A DNA stretch of 64,000 nt from Gongronella butleri (lineage: Eukaryota > Mucoromycota > Mucoromycetes > Mucorales > Cunninghamellaceae): positions 124,001-188,000 of the forward strand of contig JAIWZP010000027.1 in assembly GCA_025201375.1 (NCBI GenBank), read 5' to 3'. Made by a program: the position numbers and the translations under genes. The notes under the pieces were generated by a model, which was not told the origin of the DNA, ran no database searches, and saw only the letters and a program-made list of their open reading frames with translations. Of the stretch, positions 43,080-53,545 are shown in pieces (positions within the stretch are counted from its first letter, which is position 1; each line of letters starts with the position of its first letter).

Positions 43080-44060
43080 TGTGGATTAAAATACGGAGGT
43101 CGAGAACTTGTCTCTCAAGAAAAACACGATTAGGGCTTTAATGGACGATTTTGGTCACTTTGCACTGAATGAATATGCGGATCTCAATGAAGAGAATGCT
43201 TTGAATCAATGATTCAAAGGATGACCTTTCGGATGATCCTGCCCTTGTGGTAGTACGATCACTGGATCACGCGCAAACTCCATTTCAAAAATTGCTGATT
43301 TTTCAAGGGTGTCCATCGACCATTTGAAAAGCGTGAGATTTAAGTTCTTGGATCGCCTCGCCACGCACACACATGATGAATCGCATCTCATTTCTGATAG
43401 AAAGGCAGTAAACCCCAGGGGTTCCATTGACTGGTTTGGAAAAAAATGCATTTGACGCACGTTTTTCGACCCAAGGCTATCTTGACGAAAAATGGACACA
43501 GCGCCTTGAAATGCATATCAACAGAAAGTGCACAATCTGTAGCTTATAAATTGTGGATGATCGGTGGAAAAAAGTAAGTTTCACTAGAGCTGACGCGAGT
43601 GCAAAGATAAACGCGCGGGTTGCTACGCGTCGTAATTCGCGCTACACTGGCGCAAGCTGCTTCTTGCGCTTATCATATTTATACGTCTGAATCATCTCTT
43701 TCTGGTAGACGCGTCAGCGCGGCTTTTTTTTTTAGCGCGTTCTTGTCAAGCAATTTGCATGCAAAAGTTAAATGTAAAATCAGGGATTGCTCGTCGGCAA
43801 GTCCTTGGATCGCGCTCATGTTTGGTATTTCGCGGGTTTCTCCATGTGGACTTTTTTTCTGTGCAAATTTGGCCTGATTTTGGAGACCTCGTTTTTCGAT
43901 TTTGGATTTGAGAGCTCGTCACGGCAAAAAAAAAAAAAAAAAAATCGATCTACAAGCACCGTTGTAAGATTTCCCCTGTTTGGGGTTTCTCGCGTCCCTC
44001 ATCACAATGAGATGCGTTTCGGAACATCACGGTGCCTCGTTCGCGATTAATACGCGATTT
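43080..44060 (+). repeat. dispersed repeat family A, long copy
   Basis: Best partner of the 17590-18540 copy, collinear for about 0.9 kb. Both begin with a block containing GGAGGTC and end near GCAAAA after the TTTTGATTTTGGAT block. An internal A18 run occurs at about 43926-43943. Confidence 0.8.
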
Positions 44061-44364
44061 GCCGCTTAAAAGTGACTATTTTGTAAATCTTTCCAAAAGG
44101 ACAAGCCCAACCCCCCCCCCAAATTTGCAACAGATAATGAAAAAGACAAATTCGTAAAGACCTAATGTTTTCTCAGTAATCAGATCGTGCATTCTTGTGA
44201 TTTGCGTAAAACAGAGCTAAGCGCTCCTATTTGTGGCATTTCATCCCGAGATCAGCACAAACCCATCCGTTCTCTCATTGAAATTGTGCATTCACACGCG
44301 AAAAAAAAAGCAGATTTAATAATATAAATCTCTATAGCGGCGTCTCTAACCAGTTATGTGCATC

Positions 44365-46187
44365 CTATATAAAATTGATCTGTTTGGCTGACATGCAGGT
44401 ATACACGGTCGCATTGAATTCACGGCAAAGTCCATGGAGAGCCAAATCAACGGCAGAACTTGGATGCTCGGGAAGACTGATTTCCGAGCCAGCGGCGAGC
44501 AGCGTCGTTTGCACTTTGAGACCCGTCGCAAATGCAGCAAGTTCATTTTCATTCAACTGTGTGCGCAAGTCATTTGGCTTAGGTCTGTGTCGTCTAACTT
44601 GTCCTCGGGTCAAGTGGTGACGCGGAATTCGCCACATCACTTGTACGCTTGGGCCAACTGAAGCATCTGTGCTTTGCAAGATAATGTGCACATGTGCTCT
44701 GTGGGAATCCTCCAATGATGCGGATATGGAAAGATGCGCCAAGTGCACGGGAAGCGAGAGCCATTGAAGTGACCGATCAGGGCGCTGGTGTTGTGCATAA
44801 AACGACGAGAGAACGTCAGCAAGAGGATTTTCAAGCTTTATGTTCGGACTCCACTGCCATGTGTCGCACTGGAGGTTATCCAAAGAACCTTTAACGAGCG
44901 ACATTCATGGTGTAGAGCGCGTTCCAAAGTTGCCGGACTGTCAAGCACGCAAGACTTTAATTGGAGATTAAAGATCTTCATCTGTGGATCAGCATAACCC
45001 AATGTCGACGAAGCTAGCTTGACCTTGTTGAGTATAAGAAATGTTAAATCTGGCGCCATGCAGATCAATTCGGACAAGATGAGCGGGTGCATCTCACTCG
45101 TTGAAACTTGATCGTCATCCACGGAAATTTCAAGTTGCTCCAATGTGCACAAAGGTATGCGCGCGAGCATAGCCAAGGCAAAATCCATGCTCAACATGTT
45201 GAATTCAACAAGATACGGTGTTGGCCCCAAGGGGTCCCAATTAAAATGCTCCCAATTGAATTCCCCGTCGACATCCCAGCGGTCAAATGATTCTTTAGAT
45301 TCGCGATGAAACGCAATGCCCTCGGGATAGCCATAATGGAAGACAGGCAGACGTGCGTCATCGAGAGGCTCCAGTTCGCCGACATCACGCGGCATCCGGA
45401 ATATGCCAAGATCACAAAGACATGGTGTCAAAAAACAGAAAAAGTCGAGGATTCCAAAACGATCCACCGATGCCGATTCGTGTGAGGAAAATTCGAGAGA
45501 CACGGACCGCATGGAAAAATGCTGCGGTTGCTTGGCAAGTGACGCGTATAAAAAGGTGCGCAGATGTTCGCCGTTGACGTTGGTGTTTTTCACCGAAATC
45601 TCGAGGTTTTGGAGGCACGGAAGACGTTGCAAGATCGAGAGAACCAAATTCAAATCAAAGTGAGCCGGGGGTTGTTTGATCGTGAGGCTGCGCAACGACG
45701 GCGACAGGTGAGATGGGAATTGGAGGTTCAGGGCAGGGGGTACATGAATGAAGTCAAGTTTTTCCAGCTTGTAATTCCCTGTAATCTTGTGGAGGACGGC
45801 CAATTGATCGTCATCTAGTGACTCCAATCCTGACGGCAGCTTCAAGCCAAGGCTGCGCATGTCGGCCAGGAGAGGCAGCACAAACTCGACAAGATTGAAC
45901 CCTGCACCAATGTACATGCCCCCAAATGGAGCAATGGTGTTTTCCTTTTCCCAATCCATGTCGAATAGCACGCGTTTAAAAGGAATTCGCGTCTTTGGTC
46001 GGCCGGCAGCCATCACGACAAGGCTACGCAGGATCTTTCGATTGATCGTAACCTGGACCTTTGCAAACGCCACCAAGCCGGCCTCCCGAGACCATAAGCG
46101 ATTGACGAAACGAGCTTTGCGCAATAGATCGTGGAATGGCACAAAGCTCAACACACAGGGAAGCAATTCAAGCGGCAGAGGATCCAT
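44365..46187 (-). pseudogene. F-box/LRR-like protein gene with a probable frameshift
   Basis: The main frame 46187-44838 gives 449 residues, starting MDPLPLELLPCVLSFVPFHDLLRKARFVNRLW, which fits an F-box (LPxELLxxVLSFVPxxDL...VNRxW). Leucine-rich stretches follow (LRSLTIKQPP, LPCLQNLEISVK, LEQLEISVDDD, FNLQLKSC). F-box/LRR proteins select substrates for SCF ubiquitin ligases. At about 44890 the frame ends after RSLK, while another frame (down to 44365) continues with SLDNLQCDTWQW and about 165 more residues of coding character. A one-base indel is the simplest cause. An alternative is an intron from a weak GTCAAG donor to the CAG before CDTW, which would also restore frame. Function is therefore uncertain. 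Confidence 0.55.
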
Positions 46188-46355
46188 GTCACAAGTAAAG
46201 AAAGATGAGAGAGTGCTAGGATCTGGAAAACAAAACACAAAGAAAAAACATTTTTTGCCTTGAAAAAGCACCGCTTCAAACAAGACTCGCCCCTTAATTT
46301 TTTTACGCGCTTTCAATTCGTCTCCCAAAATGCCCTTGAATTTCTTTTTTTTTTT

Positions 46356-46392
<37 letters not shown>

Positions 46393-46483
46393 GGAAAACT
46401 TTTGATTTTTAATGTGTTGCAACTTTTGCGTCTTTCCAACTAGACAATCTGGACCATCTGCTTCACAATGCACATGAAATCAA

Positions 46484-46761
46484 TTGAGCTCATCCACTGC
46501 TGCGATTTTTCTACTCCATGGAGGCCGTAGTGACTCACGTTGCCCTGAAAAAAGCTCATTTCCCATAAAACGACTCGTTTCTGACTCAGAGGTTCAAAGT
46601 ATCATATACTTTGTGTACATTGGAAATTGGGAGCGGCTTTCGAGCACGAGGATCGGGCACCATTAGAGTGGATTTCAGCAGCAAACGTATTGCAGGTAAA
46701 AAGGGGGTCCACTGCGCTTGTATTAATTTTTGGACAAAAAGCGAGGTCAGCTTGTAAATAG
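46484..46761 (+). pseudogene. possible BTB-domain gene fragment
   Basis: The frame from 46484 carries DSEVQSIIYFVYIGNWERL, which resembles the BTB segment ending in YIYTG. After a frame change near 46645 the other frame reads LEWISAANVLQV, resembling the following BTB helix (L..AAxxLQV). The fragment is broken by at least one frameshift and lacks a clear N-terminus. Similarity is judged by eye and short, so this is a weak call. It lies head to head with the decayed F-box gene. Confidence 0.28.
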
Positions 46762-47254
46762 CGATTTTTTAGCAAGCTTGCTGTGAGTATTGGCATCCTT
46801 GCTCGTAATGGCACCGCTCAAGAAGAACGAAGAAGTATGCATGTACCGCTCAGTACCGGTATGTGGTGGCAGCGTCCAGATCTCCTTACAGCGACCATTG
46901 TGATGATTTTAAGCAAATGCTTGCTTCGATGATGGTGTACATGATACTTCTATTCGAATAGCTTCAACGTTGACATCTTGCCAACAACCATCATTGTGAG
47001 ACAACCGGCATTTCAACTTTGTCGCTTTGTAACGACATGCCCAGATGCTACTACAGTAAAGCAAATCACATTAAGAAATCCGCAAAAATAATGCTAATTA
47101 TTTTGCAATTTGTGCGCCCTTTTCAACAATGTACGGTATCATATCAAATCATGAAACCAAAAAAACAGGTGTAACACACGGAATGCATTACTAGCTACTG
47201 TATCACTCTTGGAAAAAAGCTTACTCAGATACTCATTCACTTTCCTGTTAAAAA
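46762..47254. other. gene-free spacer
   Basis: AT-rich, nothing recognised. Confidence 0.5.
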
Positions 47255-48400
47255 TCAAAAAGTTTGTTTTTCAGACTTTGCCGGCCTGCTGTGCCACCAG
47301 AATCTTTTTTACAGTCTGCTCGCCCGCAAATGAATTCTGCGCCACGGCGTAAACTTGTATATGGAAAATAGAATTTGCCGTATGTCTTGAGCTGACGTAG
47401 CCACTTTTTTGCCTGGAACCTGGATCTCGAGTTTGCCAGAAACTTTTGCCTTGGATGATGCGATATGAAAGATGTTTTATATGCAATCAAGGACGCAGAG
47501 TCGAATGGCAATGTCAAAATTTTATTTTGATTTGATGGATTTCGAGAAATTGATGACTTTGCGTAAGTCATCAAGAATTTGCGCAGTCAACAATCAAGAT
47601 TTAGAGACAAAAACGCGATTTACGCGGTATCCTATGATACTGATGAAACCGGTCCTGATATTTTCCACATGCTGAAAGAGAATCAAATTCTGCATCGGAT
47701 ACAGTACGCGGATCCGATTTGCGATTTGAACATTTTTCGAGGGACCCATCGTTTTACAACAGTAGTATGACCAAACGGAAAAATTGCGGCAAAGTCATCA
47801 ATTTCTCGAAACTCGCCATCAAATCAAAATAAAATTTTGACATTGCCATTCGATTCTTCTGCATCCTTGAACCTTGATTATGAGTACAACATACAGTATA
47901 CAGTAGTACAGTATGTAAAACACCTTTCATGCCACAACAACAACATCCCAGGCAAAAAAAGTTTCTTCTGGCAAACTCGAGATCCAGGTCAAAAGAAAAT
48001 TGGGCCAAAAATCGCAAAAAAATGGCTAAGTCAGCTCAAGACACATTTACAGTATGATAGGCAAATTCTACAGTATTTTTCCAAACTACTGTTGTACAGT
48101 AGTATACTGTACTGTATCGCTACGGTATATCCGTCCCAGCAGCCAGCCAGCCGCCAGTGCTCAAGATGATGGACACGCCGTATTTTTTTTCGACTCGAAA
48201 ATGCCAAAAACCTCTTATTCGTACTATTTTGCATTCATCACTGGTCATCTGCATGGTCGACCCCATTCAAAATGGCCGCATCGCGTTCAGCGCAAAAATT
48301 GCAACAAAAAAGCTTAAACCCTCAAAGCGCTACGACCACTTTTGAAAATTTCAGGGGTCACTCAGGGTCACTCAGGGGTCACATATTTCAATCTCAGAAA
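47255..48400 (+). repeat. dispersed repeat family B, copy split by an insertion
   Basis: The left part 47255-47352 and the right part 48153-48400 align with the continuous copy at 4230-4630. The break falls between CGGCGTAAACT and CCAGTGCTCAAG, which are adjacent (with a few extra bases) in the other copy. Confidence 0.75.
47353..48152. mobile_element. foldback element with long inverted arms
   Basis: An insertion of about 800 bases inside a family B repeat. The arms of about 220 and 300 bases (47355-47570 and about 47790-48088) are imperfect reverse complements. Shared arm sequence includes GAATGGCAATGTCAAAATTT, TGATTTGATGG.GAGTTTCGAGAAATTGATGAC (with one gap) and GTCTTGAGCTGAC. The right end carries a TACAGTA-rich tail of about 60 bases. 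No coding sequence is present, so it depends on another element for movement. The target-site duplication is unclear. Confidence 0.65.
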
Positions 48401-48839
48401 ATGCCAAATTTGGGAAATTTCGAACTCCGAGTGATCAATGCATCCCAAACAGGTAGCTCCGGCAATTTGCTACTGGCAGACAAAATGATAGATCGCCCCA
48501 ACGTAAGAAAAGAGCCCAAAGAGTGACGCATGAACGGCGATCGACTGAGAAAAAGTGCCTACCTCGGGCAAGATTTTTTTGCAAAAATTTAAGGTTTGAC
48601 TCTTCCAAATTTAGGTGCGTACATTGCATGGAATACTGTATTTTTTTAATGTATTTTTTTGCACGTTTTTGTGCCCTGTAGAATGGGCTGCTGCAAGCTG
48701 GTGAAATGACCGATGCAAAAAGTTAAAACCCAAGCTAACGCCCTGCAAGTCATCCCATTAGATTTTTTGCTCCCCTGTTTGTTATTAAATTTGAAATATG
48801 ATACTGTAAAATCGTGGGTTGACTAGACAGTTGTCGAGC
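48401..48839. other. gene-free spacer
   Basis: No gene or clear repeat recognised. Confidence 0.45.
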
Positions 48840-49380
48840 AAACCGCCATTGAATTTTTTGTTGAAAAAGTGTATTTCGTCGGCCAGTTTTGATCAAATCG
48901 CCGTGAAACTTGTTTCATTCGGTGGAGATTCAACAGCAGCATTTGACACGTTAAAAGCATCGCTGGTTATTTTTCCAGTTGTCGAGAAAAGCAAGTTTGA
49001 AAATTGATCCAATGTTTGATCGACTTTTGCAAGCAGCCAAAGTTCATCCTCCATCGGCAAGCAAACAATCAGGAAATGACACCCGAGTGCGTCTCTTTAT
49101 TTTGATCGGTGCCATTTCACCACGATCCAGAAAATATTTTGAGAGACTCGTGCCGGATTTGTGGAAATGTCAGAATTTTGGATTCATCTGCACAATGACT
49201 CGGTCGACTCCTGGTTTGATGAACCTCAAAAAGAGTCGCGCCGGTAAAACATTATGTGTAGATTTTGGGCCACCCAACCATGATGATGATCTGTGGCATT
49301 TAATTCTGCATTTGTAAAAATGTCGAGATTTTGAATTCATCTGCAAAACGACCCAGTCAATCTTGGGGTTTCATGTTGTG
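48840..49380 (+). repeat. dispersed repeat family A, 5' modules
   Basis: It aligns with 61915-62270: CAGTTTTGATCAnATCG, AAACTTGTTTCATTC, TTTTTCCAGTTGTC.AGAAAA, AAAGTTCATC.ATCGGC and TTTTGGATTCATCTGCACAA. A partial second copy of the last block follows at 49327-49375. Confidence 0.8.
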
Positions 49381-50439
49381 TCGTTGAATAAGGCGCGGCG
49401 AATAGGGCGGCGAAATAAGCAAAGGGCAAAGGTTTGGAGGAGGCAATCGATTCATGATTTGTGTTGGTCGTCCATGGATTTGTGCCAATTCTTGAAAACG
49501 GCGCATGCCACGAAAACGGCCCGATCAACATCTGGTTTTTTAAAAAAAAATTTCAAAGAGAGATGCTGAAAAAGCCAAGTGGCAAAGTTTGGCGATGATC
49601 GAATTATGATTTTACCGCGAAATGAATTTTACAAAAACGCGCTACAGCCAAATTTTCAGCAATGTCGTGCTTCCCGACAAACTACATGAATGGCCTTTGG
49701 ATTTTTATTTTTTTCTGAGAAGAGAGGAGCAACTTCCACTACATGTAAAAGTTTCGTGGAGCTGCGATAAGTCCTTGCTTGGTGACGAATTTTTTTTCAA
49801 ATTTATGATAGAAAATAAAGGTGGGTCAGGTCAAAATGCATTTGGAGGGTCCCCCGCTTTGAGAGGCTCAGGTCTCTCAAATCCGTTTGGCAACCTAGAC
49901 ATTGGACATCTGAGAGTCATATCATTTGGTGCATTGACCCCTTTTTTCTAAGCAAATCTGCATTAAAAATCGGGGGTCGATCAAGCTGTTTTCAAGGAAT
50001 GGGCAATCAAAGCCAAATTTTAGAAATTGGAGTTTCTGCATCACTTTTGGTCGTACCGTACATACGCTGGTGAAACTGAGTTCATCCGACAGAGAATCGA
50101 ATTCTGCATTTATTATCACAGCAGTACGCCATCCTTTGTCTTGTCCATTTCCGAGAAAAACGAAGCTGAAATGTTTGATTGGCCGTTGCAAGCGTAAAAA
50201 TGTTGCGCATCGGCGTTGCCGGGCAGGGATAAAATGACCTCGTTGTGCGTGTCTTTCCACTACTTGTAAGATTTAAGCCTGGTCGAATAGCAGCTTGACG
50301 TGCTAGAGACAAAATTGTGAATTTATGGAGCATTGTCAATTTTCTTGCCAACGGTCAGATCAACCCCCGGTTTTTACTGTTGTTCTGAAAAGAGAGAGGC
50401 CAAAATGCTCATATGCCAAAATTTCATGGAGCTGCAAGC
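49381..50439. other. probable worn repeat sequence
   Basis: Open frames up to 112 codons occur on both strands without coding character. Blocks near 49700 and 50370 (TCTGAnAAGAGAG, ATTTCATGGAGCTGC or GTTTCGTGGAGCTGC) match each other, so this is likely further repeat sequence of family A or a relative. Confidence 0.4.
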
Positions 50440-50945
50440 AGTCGATGGTGCGCCACATCGATTTTCAAATATGACGATTTTCCATCGATTTTCCAAGGTG
50501 TACAGTCACGATTTTAACCTGGCAAAACTTGGTTTCTCGGATCGCCGTGCCATTCACCCACATGGTAGAGTGCGTCCATTTGCCGATGAAAATGCCCTAA
50601 AACCCCGGGCTCCATCAACTGGTTCTCCTGTAAAATGCAATCTACTTCGTACTTTTTCGCCACAAGACTCAAGCTCGACAAAAAATGACCGCAGGATCTC
50701 AAAACGCGGCTCACAAAAAAGAGCATGGGCAGTTGCGTATGTGGCCATCGTGATCACTTCAAAAAACGAGATCCAGGCAGAATTGACGCGACCAGGCTGT
50801 TTGCGGGATAACTTGGACGTGTGAAAAACCGCGTCAGACCTTGATTTAAGCGCGTCCGTTTCAAGTCGAATCCATACATCTCGAACTTCTTTTGCTTGTG
50901 AATGTGTCGATGCAGCTCCAAGGACGCGCTCTTGCGTGCCATACT
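50440..50945 (+). repeat. dispersed repeat family A, middle modules
   Basis: Collinear with 7525-7995, with shared GATCACTnCAAAAAACGAGA, GCGGGnnAACTTnGACG, TGAAAAACCGCGTCAGAC and GACGCG.TTTTCCC-like or TCTTGCGTGCC ends. Confidence 0.75.
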
Positions 50946-51342
50946 GTAGCGATTGGCGTGTCTATTGTCTCGACATCGTCTTTTTTTTTTGAGCCTGCGA
51001 ATGGGGCTGCATGTCGCTGGGCATGTTCATTGTGAATAGATTGTATGCCTCTGGGTGCGTTTATTGCGAGATAAAGATATGTGATTATAAATGGCTAGGC
51101 AAAACAGCCAAAAAAAAAAAAAAAGAAACGAGGTGCCACCCGTAAAAGTGCCGTTTATGTCTCGATTGACGTGCCAAAATGATCAAATGGCTAAATTTGG
51201 AACCGATCCGCTACGGTTTGCAACATTCAGCATTGCATTTGAGAGGTGGCCATATCATACAGTGTGAGGTGGCCAGTGGGGTGGCCAGTCGTCTTTTTTT
51301 TTTTTTTTAAGAACTGTTTTTCATTCCGTCAAGCCTTTTGCC
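50946..51342. other. upstream region of the broken gene at 51343
   Basis: A T18 run and a C/T-rich leader precede the ATG at 51343, the arrangement seen before real genes here. A short GTGGCC direct repeat lies near 51250-51285. Confidence 0.5.
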
Positions 51343-51892
51343 ATGTTGTCCGCTGCGCAGGCCGCCTGCTGGATTTATGGACTCGAATTCTCGGATGAAA
51401 ATGCTCGTTTGGCGCTAAACAAGTTGCACGACGCCGAGTTGATTCCTGTGCTTTTGGCAAACGGCGAACCTTCGTGCCCCATGGCGGTGTCCCAAACAAA
51501 GTACAATATGGAGCCTTGGCGATTCATCTTTGCTGGCAGGTAGCACACGGCGGCCACAGCCTGAAGACAATAGCATCAGCTGCACAAGCGCACGGCCTCC
51601 TCAGCCTACTCAATCAGGCGACGACAACACCACTAGCACAAGCACGCCACTGACTGAGCTTGACAATAGCACCTGCAGCAGCACTTCCTCTACTAGTGGA
51701 TCAATTACTTTGCCCGCGGCGACCCATCCATCGCGCAGTGCAGTGATTGAGTTGGTCAAGGCTATCCTGCTCATGGAGCCCATTTAAGACGTCACCAAGG
51801 CCGAATTCTTGGGCGAACAAGTGGTATGGAAGATCGTGTCTGCGTATTTGCCGGATGGTTCGGTCATGCTGACGCCAGTTGCCTAGCTAGAA

Positions 51893-52467
51893 TTTTCTGT
51901 TCATAAATCGAAAAGAAAATTGGGCAATCGCATTGGATCTTTGAGTGCACTTGGATTTGCATTTGTGATGCTTTGACAGACGTTCTAGTAGGGGTAATTG
52001 ATGATTCTAAATCGCATGGTAAAGTCTGAAATGCATGTCAAATTGCTGGATTTTGTTGAGCACTTACTGTAAGCGATTTGCGCCGATTTCGCCCTGACTT
52101 TGAAGTTTGCTCCAATACAAGTGCTTCAAAAATCGCTCACTTCGTAATTCTGTTCATGTAACCAGATGTAAAATTTGATTTAGAATCGAATAAAGTTCTC
52201 ACACGGTGTCCGTTAACTTAATAAAGCTTCGAGATAATTGCACTTCTACGCGATTTTGGCCTTTGGCGGCTGCATAAGTGCGATTATCAGGTGTTTTTAC
52301 TAAATGAGCAAGGCTCGAAAGTAACATCATTCGATTCCAAATCAAATTTTACATCCAGGGGCATCGCGTTAATTCATCTCAGTGCATTCCTGGGCGCTCA
52401 GCAAGAGATTAATTAAAGTCAAAATGCAGTTGCCCAATTCTCGATTTATGAACAGAAACTCATAGGT
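51893..52467. mobile_element. short inverted-repeat element containing family C
   Basis: The ends are inverted repeats of about 40 bases. TTCTGTTCATAAATCGA then AATTGGGCAATCGCATT on the left pairs with the reverse complement of AATGCAGTTGCCCAATTC...TCGATTTATGAACAGAAA on the right. The body of about 575 bases has no transposase frame and contains family C (52102-52371). Its ends coincide with the loss of coding character in the flanking gene. Confidence 0.6.
52102..52371 (+). repeat. dispersed repeat family C, copy 2
   Basis: Near-identical partner of 16051-16323, with the same start (TTTGCTCnAATACAnGTGC) and end (CCAGGGGCATCGCGTT). Flanks outside these limits do not match. Confidence 0.85.
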
Positions 52468-53128
52468 AGGCGACGCACGCAGTTGGCGGAGTGGATGGCC
52501 AAGGACGAGTACTGGGGCGGCACAAATCGCAAGCAAGTCGATGGCGAACGGATCCGTGGACGTGAATACCATGTAGTGCACCCATGCCACCGCGATTACA
52601 GTTTGAACGACTTGCAAAATGTTCACCAATTCCGCCGACACGTCCGCATGACTAGCAGCTCGATCTTCAACATGGGCTACATCCGACGCAGCAACACCAC
52701 CGGGGACACATCTCAATCAAAGTTGAAATTAATGCAACTGCAGGCAAAAAAATTGATCAAGAAGCTTTTGCGCGAAGTGGTGTATGGGTCGTATAAGACG
52801 TCAGCATCATCAGAACTTCAGTCTCGCGACTGACGACAATCACAGCTGGATCGCCTACGTCCCAGGCTGCGCAGGCAATACACAGGACATGTTCGAGACG
52901 ATCAACCAATCCTCCCGCAAGATCCGACTTGTCACCATTGATTTTGCTGGCTTTTGCATCAATACCGACGATTTGCGCCATTTTTTCCACATCAACAAAT
53001 CAGTCATTGAAATTGTCGTCGATCTTGGCCACAAGGTGGAAGTGTTTATTTGCCGCCAGATCCTAAAGAACGATGAAGTGCTCGAGAAATTCAATTGTCG
53101 CAAACTCTCCATCGCTCGTTCTCAATAA

Positions 53129-53545
53129 AAAAATGCATTGATCATAATCAACTTTTATTCCAAATTCTAACAAGTATTACCACGGCCACCATTTACTAGC
53201 ACAAGCCATTGATGATGATTTTTAAAGCAATTGTGAATATGAAAAAAAGGAATAAAAACAAAACAAGAAAACCACAAAGTGTCATTTCGAGTCATTTTTT
53301 TATACGCTTTCAGGGTCAAAATCAGGGGGCTAGGCCCTGCTGGCGGCTGAGTTTTTTTTTTTTTTTTTTTCGACAGTATCATAAATTTTTATTATGCACG
53401 CTTGCTTTTTTTTTTTATCATATCAATTATTCGCCAGAGAATGTCTGTTCCGTGATGACACTACATTGACTATAGCAAACGTATAAAAAAGGGCGGTGAG
53501 TGTCTTTTTTTTCTTTATGTACATATCCTCTTTCACGTCATGTTC
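53129..53545. other. 3' flank between broken gene and RAD50
   Basis: AT-rich, with a T20 run near 53352. No gene. Confidence 0.55.

Larger units (their letters stand above)
51343..53128 (+). pseudogene. broken gene of unknown family, interrupted by an inserted element
   Basis: The start MLSAAQAACWIYGLEFSD follows a T-rich leader. The frame shifts by one base near 51540 into a Thr/Ser-rich stretch. It meets an in-frame TAA at 51785 after LLMEPI, then stays open with sensible residues (GEQVVWKIVSAYLPDGS) to 51885. A foldback insertion (51893-52467) follows. Coding character resumes at about 52468 (RRRTQLAEWMAKDEYWGG, KKLIKKLLREVVYGSY), shifts again near 52800 and ends with IRLVTIDFAGFCINTDD and SIARSQ at 53128. 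At least two frameshifts, one stop and one insertion make it non-functional as read. I do not recognise the family. Confidence 0.5.
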
